Assembly (NCBI GenBank): GCA_014055465.1 | Contig: WIAF01000004.1 | Coordinates: 62,001 to 126,000, forward strand | From: Nitrospira sp. CR1.1 | GTDB taxonomy: Bacteria > Nitrospirota > Nitrospiria > Nitrospirales > Nitrospiraceae | Length of the DNA stretch: 64,000 bases | Direction of reading: 5' to 3' | Shown here: piece after piece, positions 16,698 to 25,046 of the stretch | Position numbering within the stretch: position 1 is the stretch's first letter | Layout of the letters: each line of letters begins with the position of its first letter | Notes under the pieces: model-generated | The model's database searches: none | Told to the model about the DNA's origin: nothing | What the model saw: the letters and a program-made list of their open reading frames with translations, nothing else | Position numbers and translations under genes: made by a program

Positions 16698-16726
16698 TTG
16701 AATTTTCCGGTCGGATCGGGCTATCT
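16698..16726 (+). promoter_or_regulatory. Predicted promoter of the TPR gene
   Basis: TTGAAT (16698-16703), 17-bp spacer, CTATCT (16721-16726); predicted start near 16733. The weak -10 suits an activator-dependent promoter with the FNR-type box upstream. Confidence 0.45.
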
Positions 16727-16824
16727 GACGTTGTGCGATTCCGTAACCCCGATCAGACGGCGGGCCAGGCCCGGCCCAGCCTTTTCACACGACTGCCCCT
16801 GTGACTTCTCGGAAGGAGCCTCCC

Positions 16825-17721
16825 ATGCGAGACGGTGTCCGCGGCCAGATTCCGGCACGCCCTAGTTACCCGGCGTTCATCATTCTGACAGGGGGCCTTG
16901 TCCTCCTGTTCGCCGCACAAGTCTTTTCTGCCTCGCCGGAAACCCCTGCGGCCAAATCCGGGATGCCCGGCGCGAAGATCCTGGAAGAAGAGCAGATTCT
17001 CTCCACCACCGATAAGATCACGCAACCGGTTGATACCGATGCTGAGGCGATGCGGCACAACGATCTCGGCGTTGCGTTCGTCTTTAAGGGGGATCTTGGG
17101 CAAGCCATCGACGAATTTACACACGCGCTTCGACTGCAACCGAATTATTTTGCCGCGCACCTTAACCTGGCCAATACGCTGCTCGATATCGGTCGGCATG
17201 ATGCGGCCATGGTTGAATTCAAGGAAGCCTTGCGGCTCAAACCGGACGATCCAAAAACGCACAATGATCTGGGGGTGGCCCTCAAGGAGATGGGAGATCC
17301 GGCAGGGGCCATCGCGGAATTCAGAGCCGTGTTACGCCGCAATCCCACCGATGTGAATGCTCACAACAACCTGGGCGTGGCGCTCAAAGCCATGGGTGAC
17401 CTCGACGGGGCGATCGCAGAATATCGCACCGCTGCCAGCCTGCAACCGAACGATGTGAACGCGCACTTCAATCTGGGGCTCGGACTGATGGAAAAGCGTC
17501 AACCGGAAGCCGCCATCAACGAGTTCCGCACGGCGCTGCACCTGCGACCCAACGACGCGAAGATCCGCTTCAACCTTGGCCATGCGCTGGCCGATCTGGG
17601 GCAACGCATGGAGGCGGCCCAGGAATTACGGCAATACCTCCGCCTCGAACTCGATACGCCCGCCAATCGGCGATGGCTGGAACAAGCCGAAGCCAAACTG
17701 CGTGAACTGGAAATGCCGTAG
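16825..17721 (+). CDS. TPR-repeat protein, exported or membrane-anchored
   Basis: A 298-residue protein with a GGAAGGAG Shine-Dalgarno before the ATG at 16825; a GTG at 16801 lies upstream of that signal and is rejected. A hydrophobic segment (about 16-35) is a signal peptide or anchor. It is followed by six to seven tetratricopeptide repeats (about 75-285) with the regular motif HNDLGVALKEMGD..AIAEFR. TPR arrays are protein-interaction scaffolds, and no partner is indicated nearby. It has its own promoter with an FNR-type box and so may respond to oxygen or redox state. No enzymatic domain is seen. Confidence 0.8.
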   Translation: MRDGVRGQIPARPSYPAFIILTGGLVLLFAAQVFSASPETPAAKSGMPGAKILEEEQILSTTDKITQPVDTDAEAMRHNDLGVAFVFKGDLGQAIDEFTHALRLQPNYFAAHLNLANTLLDIGRHDAAMVEFKEALRLKPDDPKTHNDLGVALKEMGDPAGAIAEFRAVLRRNPTDVNAHNNLGVALKAMGDLDGAIAEYRTAASLQPNDVNAHFNLGLGLMEKRQPEAAINEFRTALHLRPNDAKIRFNLGHALADLGQRMEAAQELRQYLRLELDTPANRRWLEQAEAKLRELEMP

Positions 17722-17860
17722 CCAAAGCGGCGTGCATTTCTGAAACCTGCGGACTACGTCGCAGCGGTTCATCGCCGGCAGAATGTTTTTTCCTCTCCCT
17801 CTCGCCGGCAGCGCCCTGTTTAGGGTACAGTCCACCACGCGTGTACCACACAGGACTCTC

Positions 17861-18580
17861 ATGCGCCGGCACCACACTGTAGCCCCTTGCCTTCGTCTCG
17901 GGATCCTTGCAGGTTCTCTCATGCTGGGGATCTGCATCGGAGCCGTATGGCCGGACACAGTACCGGGAGCGGAAGAACCAGAGGCCGATTCGCACCATCA
18001 GCGGCAATGGACCTTCGATAGTTCCGCTCCGGGAACGCTGCCGGGCTCATACGTCGTTGGAACGCTGTTCGACGGCCGGCCGGCCGGCGAATGGAAAATC
18101 CTCATTACCGACCGGGCAAAAAGCGCCTCGCAAGTGCTCGCCCAAGTGCAGCCAAAAGGGACGGATCAGACGCACAAACTCCTGCTTCTCGAGGGAACCG
18201 ACAGCACCAACATCGATGTTGAGGTGTCCTATCTCGCCGTGGCCGGGAAAGCCGACTTCGGCGGCGGGTTACTGTGGCGGGCGAAAGATGATCGGAATTA
18301 CTATCTCCTGAGGGCGAGTCTGGTGGAACAGAAGATTCGACTCTATCGCGTTGTGAACGGGGTGCAGCAGATTGTGAAACACATCGACCGCCCGCTCCCC
18401 GCAACGGGATGGCATACGCTTCGTATCGTGCAGCGCGGCTGCGAGATCAAAGCCCTCTTCGACGAATCCGTCCTGTTCCGTGCCTGCGACCAAACCTACA
18501 CGAGTGGGCGGATCGGACTGTGGACAAGAGCCGATGCAGTCACGTATTTTGACAATCTCATCCTCAAGATTCTCCAATAA
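17861..18580 (+). CDS. Secreted LamG/DUF1080-like protein
   Basis: A 239-residue exported protein starting MRRHHTV at 17861, the only start giving a sensible signal peptide (ends near VPGAEE, residue 42). The mature part looks like a concanavalin-type jelly-roll as in LamG and 3-keto-disaccharide-hydrolase-like domains: GGGLLWRAKDDRNYYLLRAS, then WHTLRIVQRG, and SGRIGLWTRADAVTYFDNL near the C-terminus. Such domains bind carbohydrates or are accessory to sugar enzymes. No catalytic site can be named. It stands alone between the TPR gene and a convergent RNA-binding protein gene. Confidence 0.65.
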   Translation: MRRHHTVAPCLRLGILAGSLMLGICIGAVWPDTVPGAEEPEADSHHQRQWTFDSSAPGTLPGSYVVGTLFDGRPAGEWKILITDRAKSASQVLAQVQPKGTDQTHKLLLLEGTDSTNIDVEVSYLAVAGKADFGGGLLWRAKDDRNYYLLRASLVEQKIRLYRVVNGVQQIVKHIDRPLPATGWHTLRIVQRGCEIKALFDESVLFRACDQTYTSGRIGLWTRADAVTYFDNLILKILQ

Positions 18581-18724
18581 CCGTTCACCGCTCTCCACTC
18601 TCCCTCTGTGCGGCACACGAGTCACCCGCGCACTTTCCGTGAGTCGTCCGTACAGCCACCGCCATCGATAGCGAACGCACATTCCTCACTGGCCCAGCGG
18701 GTAAGAGATATCATACGGACAACC

Positions 18725-18762
18725 AAAAAAATGGGGCAGCCACCATCAGGATGACTGCCCCA
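18725..18762 (-). terminator. Rho-independent terminator of the RRM gene
   Basis: Perfect arms TGGGGCAG/CTGCCCCA (18732-18739 and 18755-18762). In the minus direction a run of seven T residues follows directly. It lies 22 bp past the stop. Confidence 0.9.
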
Positions 18763-18784
18763 CAAGCTGATACAATGTCAGGCG

Positions 18785-19105
18785 TTACCAGCGATCGCGC
18801 TTGCCACCACGATCGTTGAATCCTCCGCCGCTCCGTCCAGGACCGCCAGAACGAGGCTCCTGCGGACGCGCTTCATTGACCGTCAATGTCCGGCCACCCA
18901 TGTCCGTCCCATTGAGAGCGGAAATCGCCTTCTGCGCCTCGTCTGAAGAGGCCATTTCGACGAATCCGAAACCTCTCGATTGGCCGGTAAATTTGTCCGT
19001 AATGATACGGGCCGATTCAACCGCCCCGTGCACTGCGAACAAATCGCTCAACTGCTGTTCGGTTGCCGAATACGGCAACCCGCCAACATAAATTTTAGAA
19101 CCCAT
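18785..19105 (-). CDS. RRM-domain RNA-binding protein
   Basis: A small RNA-binding protein of 106 residues, starting MGSKIYVGGLP at 19105 with AGGAGG seven bases upstream. An upstream ATG at 19132 precedes that signal and is rejected. One RNA recognition motif (residues 1-80) contains RNP2 IYVGGL and RNP1 RGFGFVEM. A glycine/arginine-rich tail follows (RSGGPGRSGGGFNDRGG). This is the architecture of bacterial RRM proteins thought to act as RNA chaperones, some of them cold-induced. It is monocistronic with a strong terminator. The upstream region (19106-19250) is long but shows no clear promoter. Confidence 0.88.
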   Translation of the reverse strand: MGSKIYVGGLPYSATEQQLSDLFAVHGAVESARIITDKFTGQSRGFGFVEMASSDEAQKAISALNGTDMGGRTLTVNEARPQEPRSGGPGRSGGGFNDRGGKRDRW

Positions 19106-20150
19106 GTGGGTCCTCCTCTTGGGTAGTGACATTGTCTTGAACGAAGGAAAGAAAGGGAAAGGACGGGCCGAAGACGCGACGTAACGGGGCGACTTGGGTC
19201 TGGCTTTCGATTAGATTCCCGGGCAAGGCAACATCGAGTCAGGCCTGAACTATTTCAACGCATCCCTCACCAGGCCCCAGCGGGAGACGCGGAATAGTAC
19301 CACGCGTGTATCCGCCATACAAGCCATGAAATAGGTATTTCGGCCCAGGCCTGCTTGGTGGTTGTTGGGCAACCACTGGCCCTTCATTTGGCCCCTCATT
19401 GCAGCGTAATCGGAGCATAATCCGATAAATCCGTGCATCGGCAGTAGAACGGACACGATCTGCCCTCTTGCACTAGGGATATCCCTAGTGCAAGAGAGTC
19501 CATCTGCCCAATGCGCCTCACGCGCGGCCCGATTATCGGACCAGACTCCGTGCCGGCTACAGGGCTTGCTGGTTGCACATGACGGGCTGTCATTGCCAGA
19601 TCTACACAAAAATCTTTCGCTGACTTCCCCCTCCGATACCGTGTTGAGCTTGTCCAGTAATGCTGGACAGACGGTAAAATTGACTACATTGAGAAGCCAG
19701 CTGGCAATGCCAGGCGGCTTACCGAGCGTATCCCGTAAATCTGTCGATGACAGAGTGTGGTTTTTGCCCCTTGCGGCTCGCAATGGACCAAAGCAGACCC
19801 GCGGTTCACGCACAGATTCCGAGATAAACAACTGTCATCGAATGCAGACAGGGCCGGGATGCGATCCACACCGTCGGCCCAACCGTGATCTTGAACCGTG
19901 CGTGAGCGGCAGTGCGCCGGCATGAGGCTCTATGAACGTACTAGCGAGACTTCTCCATCCGACCGAAATGCCTATGCTGGGAACATTCCGCCATGTCGGG
20001 ACAACGTGATGTTGAATCAATGCTGTTCCCGGAGATAGGTTGTGCGACTGAGCCGGCGGACCGAAACAAAGGAACCCTCTTCCCTGGGACTCGCATGACG
20101 GGCGCCTATGCGCCTCGGGCTGAAAATTATAGGCAGGTGGTCGACCGCTG
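19106..20150. other. Gene-poor stretch with several inverted repeats
   Basis: About 1 kb with no gene that I can support. Open frames on both strands have no recognisable domain, and their composition is unlike the neighbours. It holds GAAATA-GG-TATTTC (near 19327), a 32-bp perfect palindrome (19465-19496) and TGTCCAG-TAATG-CTGGACA (19651-19669). The region runs into a truncated ABC gene, so it is probably decayed sequence with some regulatory sites kept. A structured RNA is not excluded, but I find no tmRNA, RNase P or SRP signature. Confidence 0.5.
19465..19496. repeat. 32-bp perfect palindrome
   Basis: CTCTTGCACTAGGGAT (19465-19480) is followed directly by its exact reverse complement (19481-19496). 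It has no loop, so it looks more like a protein-binding site than a hairpin. The CTAGGGATATCCCTAG core is the most symmetric part. No adjacent promoter is evident. Confidence 0.8.
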
Positions 20151-20853
20151 GGGCTCGCCGCGGGTGACGTGCGCTTCCAGAAGCAGTGCATGGGCAAGAT
20201 GGCGGATGTGGGGCAGCATGGACGGACAATGATTCTCGTCTCCCACGACAAGCCGGCGATCACGCGCATGTGTTCGCGGGCCATTCTGCTGAACAAGGGG
20301 ACGGTGGTGGAGGCCGGGCCGGCGCATGACGTGGTGAATCACTATCTGCATGCCGGCCATATCCAGCCCTGTGCCGAATGGCCGGACCCGGCTCAGGCCC
20401 CGGGCAATGAGATCGTCCGTCTCCGCGCAGTACGAGCACAAACGGAATCAGGACTGATCATGGATCGCTTTGATATCCGGAGGTCGATTGATCTCGACGT
20501 AGAATTTGACGTCATCAAGCCGCGACAAGTCTTTGTCCCGGTCTTTAATATCCACAGTGAGGAAGATGTCACCGTATTCATCGCGCATGATCGAGACCCG
20601 GCATGTTTCCATGGCGAGAATTCCGGGAAACCTTCTCGCGGAAGGGATGATGACCGTGAGCGCCCTCATGATGACCGAGGATCCGTTTCGTCTCCATGCG
20701 CATGCGCCGCGAGCCTTCGGGTTCCGGGTGGATGACAGCGCGGACGGAGACTCGGCGCGAGGTCACTTTCACGGTCGGTGGCCTGGGGTGATCAGGCCGA
20801 CCCTGGAATGGCGCACGCGTTTTGAACAGGTGTGCGGTGTGCAGCTAAGTTGA
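20151..20853 (+). pseudogene. Remnant of a Wzt-type polysaccharide ABC transporter ATPase
   Basis: Homology begins abruptly at LAAGDVRFQKQCMGKMADV and continues through the H-loop region (ILVSHDKPAITRMCSRAILLNKG) into the Wzt-type C-terminal domain. Walker A, the ABC signature and Walker B are all missing. A frameshift between about 20605 and 20635 moves the reading from DVTVFIAHDRDPACFHGENSG into the frame giving NLLAEGMMTVSALMMTEDP, which ends at 20853. Both truncation and frameshift make it non-functional. It may be a relic of a lost O-antigen or polysaccharide export locus. No partner permease of that type is nearby. Confidence 0.8.
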
Positions 20854-20884
20854 TGGACGTGCTGGAGCGGCGTGTGTGCTGTGG

Positions 20885-21037
20885 TCTGCAGGAGGTTCAA
20901 ACAGGCCATCCAGCAAGGCCACAGCGAGGTCCGCGACGCGAAGAAGAATGAGCGTCACGTTTGAGAACGCCGCCGAGACGGTAAGACGGCAGTGTCTTGT
21001 GAGAACGAGGCGGGCGGGCTTTTTCAACATCCTGCTA
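20885..21037. repeat. Palindromic intergenic repeat, copy B
   Basis: About 153 bp. The stretch from CCATCCAGCAAGGCCACAGC to ATGAGCGTCACGT (roughly 20907-20961) closely matches copy C. Read on the minus strand, the element starts TAGCAGGATGTTGAAAAAG, and that TAG is the stop codon of the 2OG oxygenase gene (21037-21035). The other end is more diverged (GCAGGAGGTTCAAACAGG). Confidence 0.75.
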
Positions 21038-21709
21038 GGGATGTTCGGTCATGAACCATCCGGCGATGGACAGGCGCTTGTGGTCGCCAGCCGTGTGATC
21101 CACCCGGCACACCCGATGAAAACGGGGCACGGTAAACATGACCAACGATCCCGGTTTCGGCGCGATACAATGCGTGATATTCAGGTCCGGTTTTCCGTCT
21201 TGTGACTCACCCGCCGGCGCATAAATCATCAGTTCACCACCCCAGTCACAATCCCACCGTTCATGAAAATAACTGACGAGCGCGATGCGCCGACGCGGCG
21301 CGGGCCGCCCGGCGACCGGATGACCCTGATCCGTATCATCATGGGTGAGCAAGCAATCACCGACCCCATAGGAATAATAGCTGAATCCCATGTGACGGCG
21401 GATGATGTTCGGAAACGATTCGATGTACTGCTGAATGCACGGTAACTCCAATCGGCTCAAAAGCAGACGCCCCTGCGGCTGGGCGATCTCGGCTTTGGCC
21501 CAGTTCCCGGAATTCGGAAAGTCCTGCAGGACGTGAGACATGTCTTGCAGGCGATTCCAATTGGCGCGCGCCATGGCCTGCCGAAACAGGCCTCGTTCTT
21601 CGGCAGACCAAAAATCCTCGATGACAAGCACCGGCGTCTTGTGAAAGGAAAAATTTTCCAACCCCGCCGGTGATCGCGCGTGACTGACTTGCCCTGACAC
21701 AATCTTCAT
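21035..21709 (-). CDS. 2OG-Fe(II) oxygenase, prolyl-hydroxylase-like
   Basis: A non-haem iron dioxygenase that couples 2-oxoglutarate decarboxylation to hydroxylation of an unknown substrate. 224 residues from the ATG at 21709, with AGGAG upstream; a longer reading to 21793 runs into the permease gene and is rejected. Iron ligands are visible as H123-x-D125 (LLTHDDTD) and H198 (PRFHRV). The 2-oxoglutarate-binding Arg212 follows 14 residues later (HKRLSIAGWF). This is the P4H/Tpa1-type double-stranded beta-helix pattern. It is the last gene of a minus-strand run behind an ABC-2 permease. Its stop codon is part of repeat copy B. Confidence 0.85.
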   Translation of the reverse strand: MKIVSGQVSHARSPAGLENFSFHKTPVLVIEDFWSAEERGLFRQAMARANWNRLQDMSHVLQDFPNSGNWAKAEIAQPQGRLLLSRLELPCIQQYIESFPNIIRRHMGFSYYSYGVGDCLLTHDDTDQGHPVAGRPAPRRRIALVSYFHERWDCDWGGELMIYAPAGESQDGKPDLNITHCIAPKPGSLVMFTVPRFHRVCRVDHTAGDHKRLSIAGWFMTEHP

Positions 21710-21749
21710 GCTTCTACTCCTGGAAACCGAACAGTCCGGGTGCGTGCAA

Positions 21750-22541
21750 CTACTCGCCCACTCGCACCAATGAGCCACGCTCCTTGCAGACATTGAACGT
21801 ATGATGAAACCACAGGACCACCCCGCCGAGATACAGCAAATTCAGTCCGCTCGCCAGACCGAGGCTGGTGAGCGGGGCCGCCTGCGTGGCGAGTAACCCC
21901 CGCATCCCTTCAAACACATGCGCCGCCGGATTGATCGAGGCCACTCCCCTCAGCCAGGCCGGCAGGACGTCCATCGGATAGAACACGCAGGAAATCGGCT
22001 GAAATAAGAACACCATGCTCCAGGCGAGCACCTCCGCCTCCTGCCCGAACCGCATGATCAGCGACGTCGTGAACACACCGATGATCCATCCGGTCAACAC
22101 GAGATTGATAATGAACGGCATGAGCCACAGGCCGATAATGAAGATATTGTAGCCGTAAAATAGCCAGGCGCAGAGGGACATGACAATCGATACGGCAGTG
22201 ACCTTAAAAAGACTCATGACCATCGTCGCCGCGAGAAACTCGCTCGGCGTGAGCGGACTGGCGAAGAGATTCATCAGGTTGCGTGCCCAGATTTCTTCGA
22301 GAAACGAAATGGTAATACCCTGCTGCGACCGGAACAACACGTCCCAGAGGATCAGCGCACCAAGCAAAAACGTCACAACCGCCGGCATCTGGCCTTGAAA
22401 TGTCGCAAGGTAGACCGTGATGAAGCCCCACACCACCAGATCCAGAAACGGCCAATAGATAATCTCCATCACGCGCGGCAGGCTGCGGCGGTAGAGGTAC
22501 ACATGGCGGATCACCAGGGCGGCAATACGGTGGTAGGCCAT
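21750..22541 (-). CDS. ABC-2 type transporter permease
   Basis: An inner-membrane permease of 263 residues with about six hydrophobic segments and the ABC-2 fold. It partners with the ATPase at 23069-23806 in the same run. The N-terminus (ALVIRHVYLYRRSLPRVMEIIYWPFLDLVVWG) and the late motif INPAAHVFEGMRGLL are typical of the group used for exporting drugs, polysaccharides, lipids, or for membrane-complex assembly. The start lies 6 bp from the preceding stop. Substrate unknown; the setting beside a hexaheme cytochrome and Mo-cofactor genes could point to an enzyme-maturation role, but that is inference. Confidence 0.85.
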   Translation of the reverse strand: MAYHRIAALVIRHVYLYRRSLPRVMEIIYWPFLDLVVWGFITVYLATFQGQMPAVVTFLLGALILWDVLFRSQQGITISFLEEIWARNLMNLFASPLTPSEFLAATMVMSLFKVTAVSIVMSLCAWLFYGYNIFIIGLWLMPFIINLVLTGWIIGVFTTSLIMRFGQEAEVLAWSMVFLFQPISCVFYPMDVLPAWLRGVASINPAAHVFEGMRGLLATQAAPLTSLGLASGLNLLYLGGVVLWFHHTFNVCKERGSLVRVGE

Positions 22542-22547
22542 CGGCAG

Positions 22548-23024
22548 CTACAACTTTCCTTCGCAAGGCTTCTCGTGACAGGACTGTTCGAAACAGGGCT
22601 TCTGATGACAAGGGTGCTCCTCAACCGGCTGCTCGTGACAATGGCCGCACCCTCCGCCCTCCTGATGCATGCCAAGGAGTTGATGCAACATCAATCGGCT
22701 GCCCTCGACGAAGGCCGGACCGATTCGCCGGCCATCTCGCAGGCGACAGGCTGACGCCGCGAGTAAGGCCAGCGGAATCCCTGCCAGGCCAACGTGCAAG
22801 GCGGGGCTGCTCAGCCTCGCAGCATCGGCGGTCCAGAACACCACCGCCAGGGCCAGTCCCGCAAGCGCCGTGCTGCTGACACTGCTCATGAAAATCGGCC
22901 ATCCGCTCGTCTGCCGTGCCAAGCCGATCGCTCCGACGACGAGCCACAGCAATCCCCATCCCAACATCAGGCCAAGCCCGCCGATGAGCAACCCCATGCC
23001 AAACGACAATCCTGCATCAACCAT
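22548..23024 (-). CDS. Membrane protein with His/Cys-rich tail
   Basis: 158 residues, family not recognised. Three to four hydrophobic segments fill residues 5-95 (GLSFGMGLLIGGLGLMLGWG and onward). The last roughly 35 residues are packed with cysteine and histidine: GGGCGHCHEQPVEEHPC continues into a repeated CHxKPC pattern (CHQKPC, CHEKPC). Such a tail is likely to bind metal. It lies between the ATPase and permease genes of an ABC-2 transporter, 6 bp before the permease, so it is probably a subunit or accessory of that complex. GGGAG precedes the ATG. A metal sensor, chaperone or transport aid are all possible. Confidence 0.7.
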   Translation of the reverse strand: MVDAGLSFGMGLLIGGLGLMLGWGLLWLVVGAIGLARQTSGWPIFMSSVSSTALAGLALAVVFWTADAARLSSPALHVGLAGIPLALLAASACRLRDGRRIGPAFVEGSRLMLHQLLGMHQEGGGCGHCHEQPVEEHPCHQKPCFEQSCHEKPCEGKL

Positions 23025-23068
23025 GACTGCGCCTACTCCCTTTGCCCATCACGCGATCCCGCGCTGCG

Positions 23069-23806
23069 CTACTGTTCGCGCGCGAGTTTCAGAAACACAT
23101 CCTCCAAGTCCGCCTGCCCGAATCGGGCCACGATGTCCTTGGCCGTGCCTTCCGCCACAATCTTGCCCCGCTGCAGGAAAATAATGCGATCCGACATCTC
23201 TTCCATTTCCCGCATATTGTGCGAGGTATACAGGATGCTGAGCCCGGTAGCCTGCCGTTCTTCCAAGAGAATCGCGCGGATCTTGTGCGCGATATCAGGA
23301 TCCAGACTCGCAGTTGGTTCATCCAGAAACAATACCCGGGGTTCCGTCAGAAGTGCCTTGGCCAGTGTCAAGCGCGTCATCTGCCCGGACGAGAGTTTGC
23401 GCGTCAGCTTGTGCCGCCATTCACCCATCTCCAGTTTCTTTACCATATCGTCTACACGGGCGGCGATATCGGACATGCCGTACAATCGGGCGACGACCCG
23501 GAGGTTTTCCTCAACCGTGAGGGAAAACGGCAACGAGATGTAGGTAGAAGAAAAATTGACCTGCTGGAGAATCGCTTCCCGATTCGACTGCAAGTCGAGA
23601 TCGAACATCCGGATCGAACCGGAAGTGGGCGTCACCAGCCCCAGCATCATTTGAAAGGTCGTGGTTTTCCCGGCGCCATTGGGCCCCAGCAAGCCGAGGA
23701 TCTCGCCCCGCCCGATATTGAAGGAAATCCCGTCTACCGCGGTGAATCCGCCGAATCGTTTGCACAGATTGCGTACTTCGACCACCGGCGATGACATGGG
23801 GTTCAT
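23069..23806 (-). CDS. ABC transporter ATP-binding protein (ABC-2 type partner)
   Basis: The ATPase subunit, 245 residues; translation may start at 23806 or at the second Met at 23797. Walker A is GPNGAGKTT, the signature is LSSGQMTRLTLAKAL, Walker B is VLFLDEPTASLDP and the switch histidine is in YTSHNMREME. This is the CcmA/DrrA/NatA-like group that works with ABC-2 permeases. The stop-to-start gap from the hexaheme cytochrome is 12 bp, and the permease follows after one intervening membrane protein gene. Confidence 0.9.
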   Translation of the reverse strand: MNPMSSPVVEVRNLCKRFGGFTAVDGISFNIGRGEILGLLGPNGAGKTTTFQMMLGLVTPTSGSIRMFDLDLQSNREAILQQVNFSSTYISLPFSLTVEENLRVVARLYGMSDIAARVDDMVKKLEMGEWRHKLTRKLSSGQMTRLTLAKALLTEPRVLFLDEPTASLDPDIAHKIRAILLEERQATGLSILYTSHNMREMEEMSDRIIFLQRGKIVAEGTAKDIVARFGQADLEDVFLKLAREQ

Positions 23807-23818
23807 GACTTCCGCGGG

Positions 23819-24526
23819 CTAGAACGACAGGAATTCCGCGAGTTTTTCAGGCAGATGGCACGTTTCGCACTTCCGGTTCAACACTCTACCTTCATACTCG
23901 GTTGTGTTATCGTGGCACCGAAAGCAATCCGCCTGTGCCCGTTTGTGCAGGACCGAGCCTTCCGGATGGTCCGAGTTCCACGGACGACTATCAGCCGACA
24001 CATGCCCGCGGGGAATGACGATCGGATATCCTTTGATCGGTTGTTCATGCACCACCGCCGCGTGACAGGTGGTGCACCCCTCGCCTTGCGCGCGCTGATC
24101 GAACGCCGCCATATGCTTGCGATGGCTCATGATCAGTCCCACGTCCTTCACGGGCGCCGGCAGATCCCGAGGCGCAACTTCCGACACACGCATGATGTGG
24201 CGATGGCATCCGAGGCACACAGCGGAATCGACGTGAGCACTGAGATTGTGAGGCTCCGTCGGTTTGCCGAACAGATAGATCGCGACATCTCTTGTCCCGT
24301 GCCAGGCCTTATCCTGCAACCAGCCGACTACGCCGGGCCTGACATGACAGGCTACGCATTCCACCTCTTTATGGGACGATTGCAACCAACGCTCATAGGC
24401 CGGTCGAATGGTATGACAACTGGCACAGAATTTCGGATGGTTGGTCAGCGGAATCGCAACTCCCCCGAAAGCCACTGCGCCGGCCAGGATCGCTCCGAAC
24501 ACAATGGCGGGAGTTCTACGCATCAT
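23819..24526 (-). CDS. Hexaheme cytochrome c with N-terminal membrane anchor (NapC/NrfH-like front)
   Basis: A membrane-anchored periplasmic electron carrier of 235 residues. One N-terminal helix (about 7-27) is followed by six CxxCH haem sites: CASCH, CVACH, CLGCH, CTTCH, CFRCH and CETCH. The beginning (NHPKFCASCHTIRPAYERW then SSHKEVECVACH) resembles NapC/NrfH/NirT quinol dehydrogenases; the rest is longer and more like multihaem c-type proteins. Its start overlaps the mobB stop by 11 bp, a sign of coupling. It could pass electrons between the quinone pool and a periplasmic Mo enzyme. The partner is not in this window. Confidence 0.88.
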   Translation of the reverse strand: MMRRTPAIVFGAILAGAVAFGGVAIPLTNHPKFCASCHTIRPAYERWLQSSHKEVECVACHVRPGVVGWLQDKAWHGTRDVAIYLFGKPTEPHNLSAHVDSAVCLGCHRHIMRVSEVAPRDLPAPVKDVGLIMSHRKHMAAFDQRAQGEGCTTCHAAVVHEQPIKGYPIVIPRGHVSADSRPWNSDHPEGSVLHKRAQADCFRCHDNTTEYEGRVLNRKCETCHLPEKLAEFLSF

Positions 24527-25025
24527 CCCGTTGGGGTTTGGGGAAATGCCGGATGATCAACTCCGCCACCGCCGCCACATCATCTGGGTCCAGCAGCGGG
24601 ACGGAGGTTTGGACCGGTTTGTTGGACACGACCGCCAGCAAGCCATCCTGCGTGACCGGCACCTCGCCGATTTGATCGCGCACGACGACGATCTTGGGAT
24701 ACCCCTCGCTCCGCCATCCTTCGGCCAGAATGAGGTCATAGGAAGGATCGAGAAACCGCTCGCGCACATCCTCCACATTCATATGATCCGAGACGTCGGC
24801 GAACATGGCCAGACTGCTTTTCGAGATGATTACGACGCTGCTCGCTCCGGCTTGCTTGTGCCGCCAGCTGTCCTTCCCCTCCGTATCCAGATCGAATCCA
24901 TGACCGGCATGTTTGACCGTCGCCACCTTATACCCGGCCCGCACGAGCTCGGGGATCACACGCTCGATCAGCGTGGTCTTCCCGCTATTGGATCGGCCGA
25001 CAAAAGACAAAATGGGCACGGACAT
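24516..25025 (-). CDS. mobB: Molybdopterin-guanine dinucleotide biosynthesis protein B
   Basis: A GTP-binding protein that assists attachment of GMP to Mo-molybdopterin, giving the MGD cofactor of DMSO-reductase-family enzymes. 169 residues is the normal size. The P-loop is GRSNSGKTTLIERVIPEL near the N-terminus. The family motif VKHAGHGFDLDTEGKDSWRH follows, and LILAEGWRSEGYPKIVVVR lies in the second half. It stands 21 bp behind moeA and overlaps the hexaheme cytochrome gene. No mobA lies in the window. Confidence 0.92.
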   Translation of the reverse strand: MSVPILSFVGRSNSGKTTLIERVIPELVRAGYKVATVKHAGHGFDLDTEGKDSWRHKQAGASSVVIISKSSLAMFADVSDHMNVEDVRERFLDPSYDLILAEGWRSEGYPKIVVVRDQIGEVPVTQDGLLAVVSNKPVQTSVPLLDPDDVAAVAELIIRHFPKPQRDDA

Positions 25026-25046
25026 GACGACGTTCCTTTCGCGCCT

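Noticed and set aside
19250-19831. A 193-codon minus-strand frame
   Set aside because: No Shine-Dalgarno, no domain, Cys/His/Met scattered as in non-coding DNA, and a perfect palindrome lies inside it.
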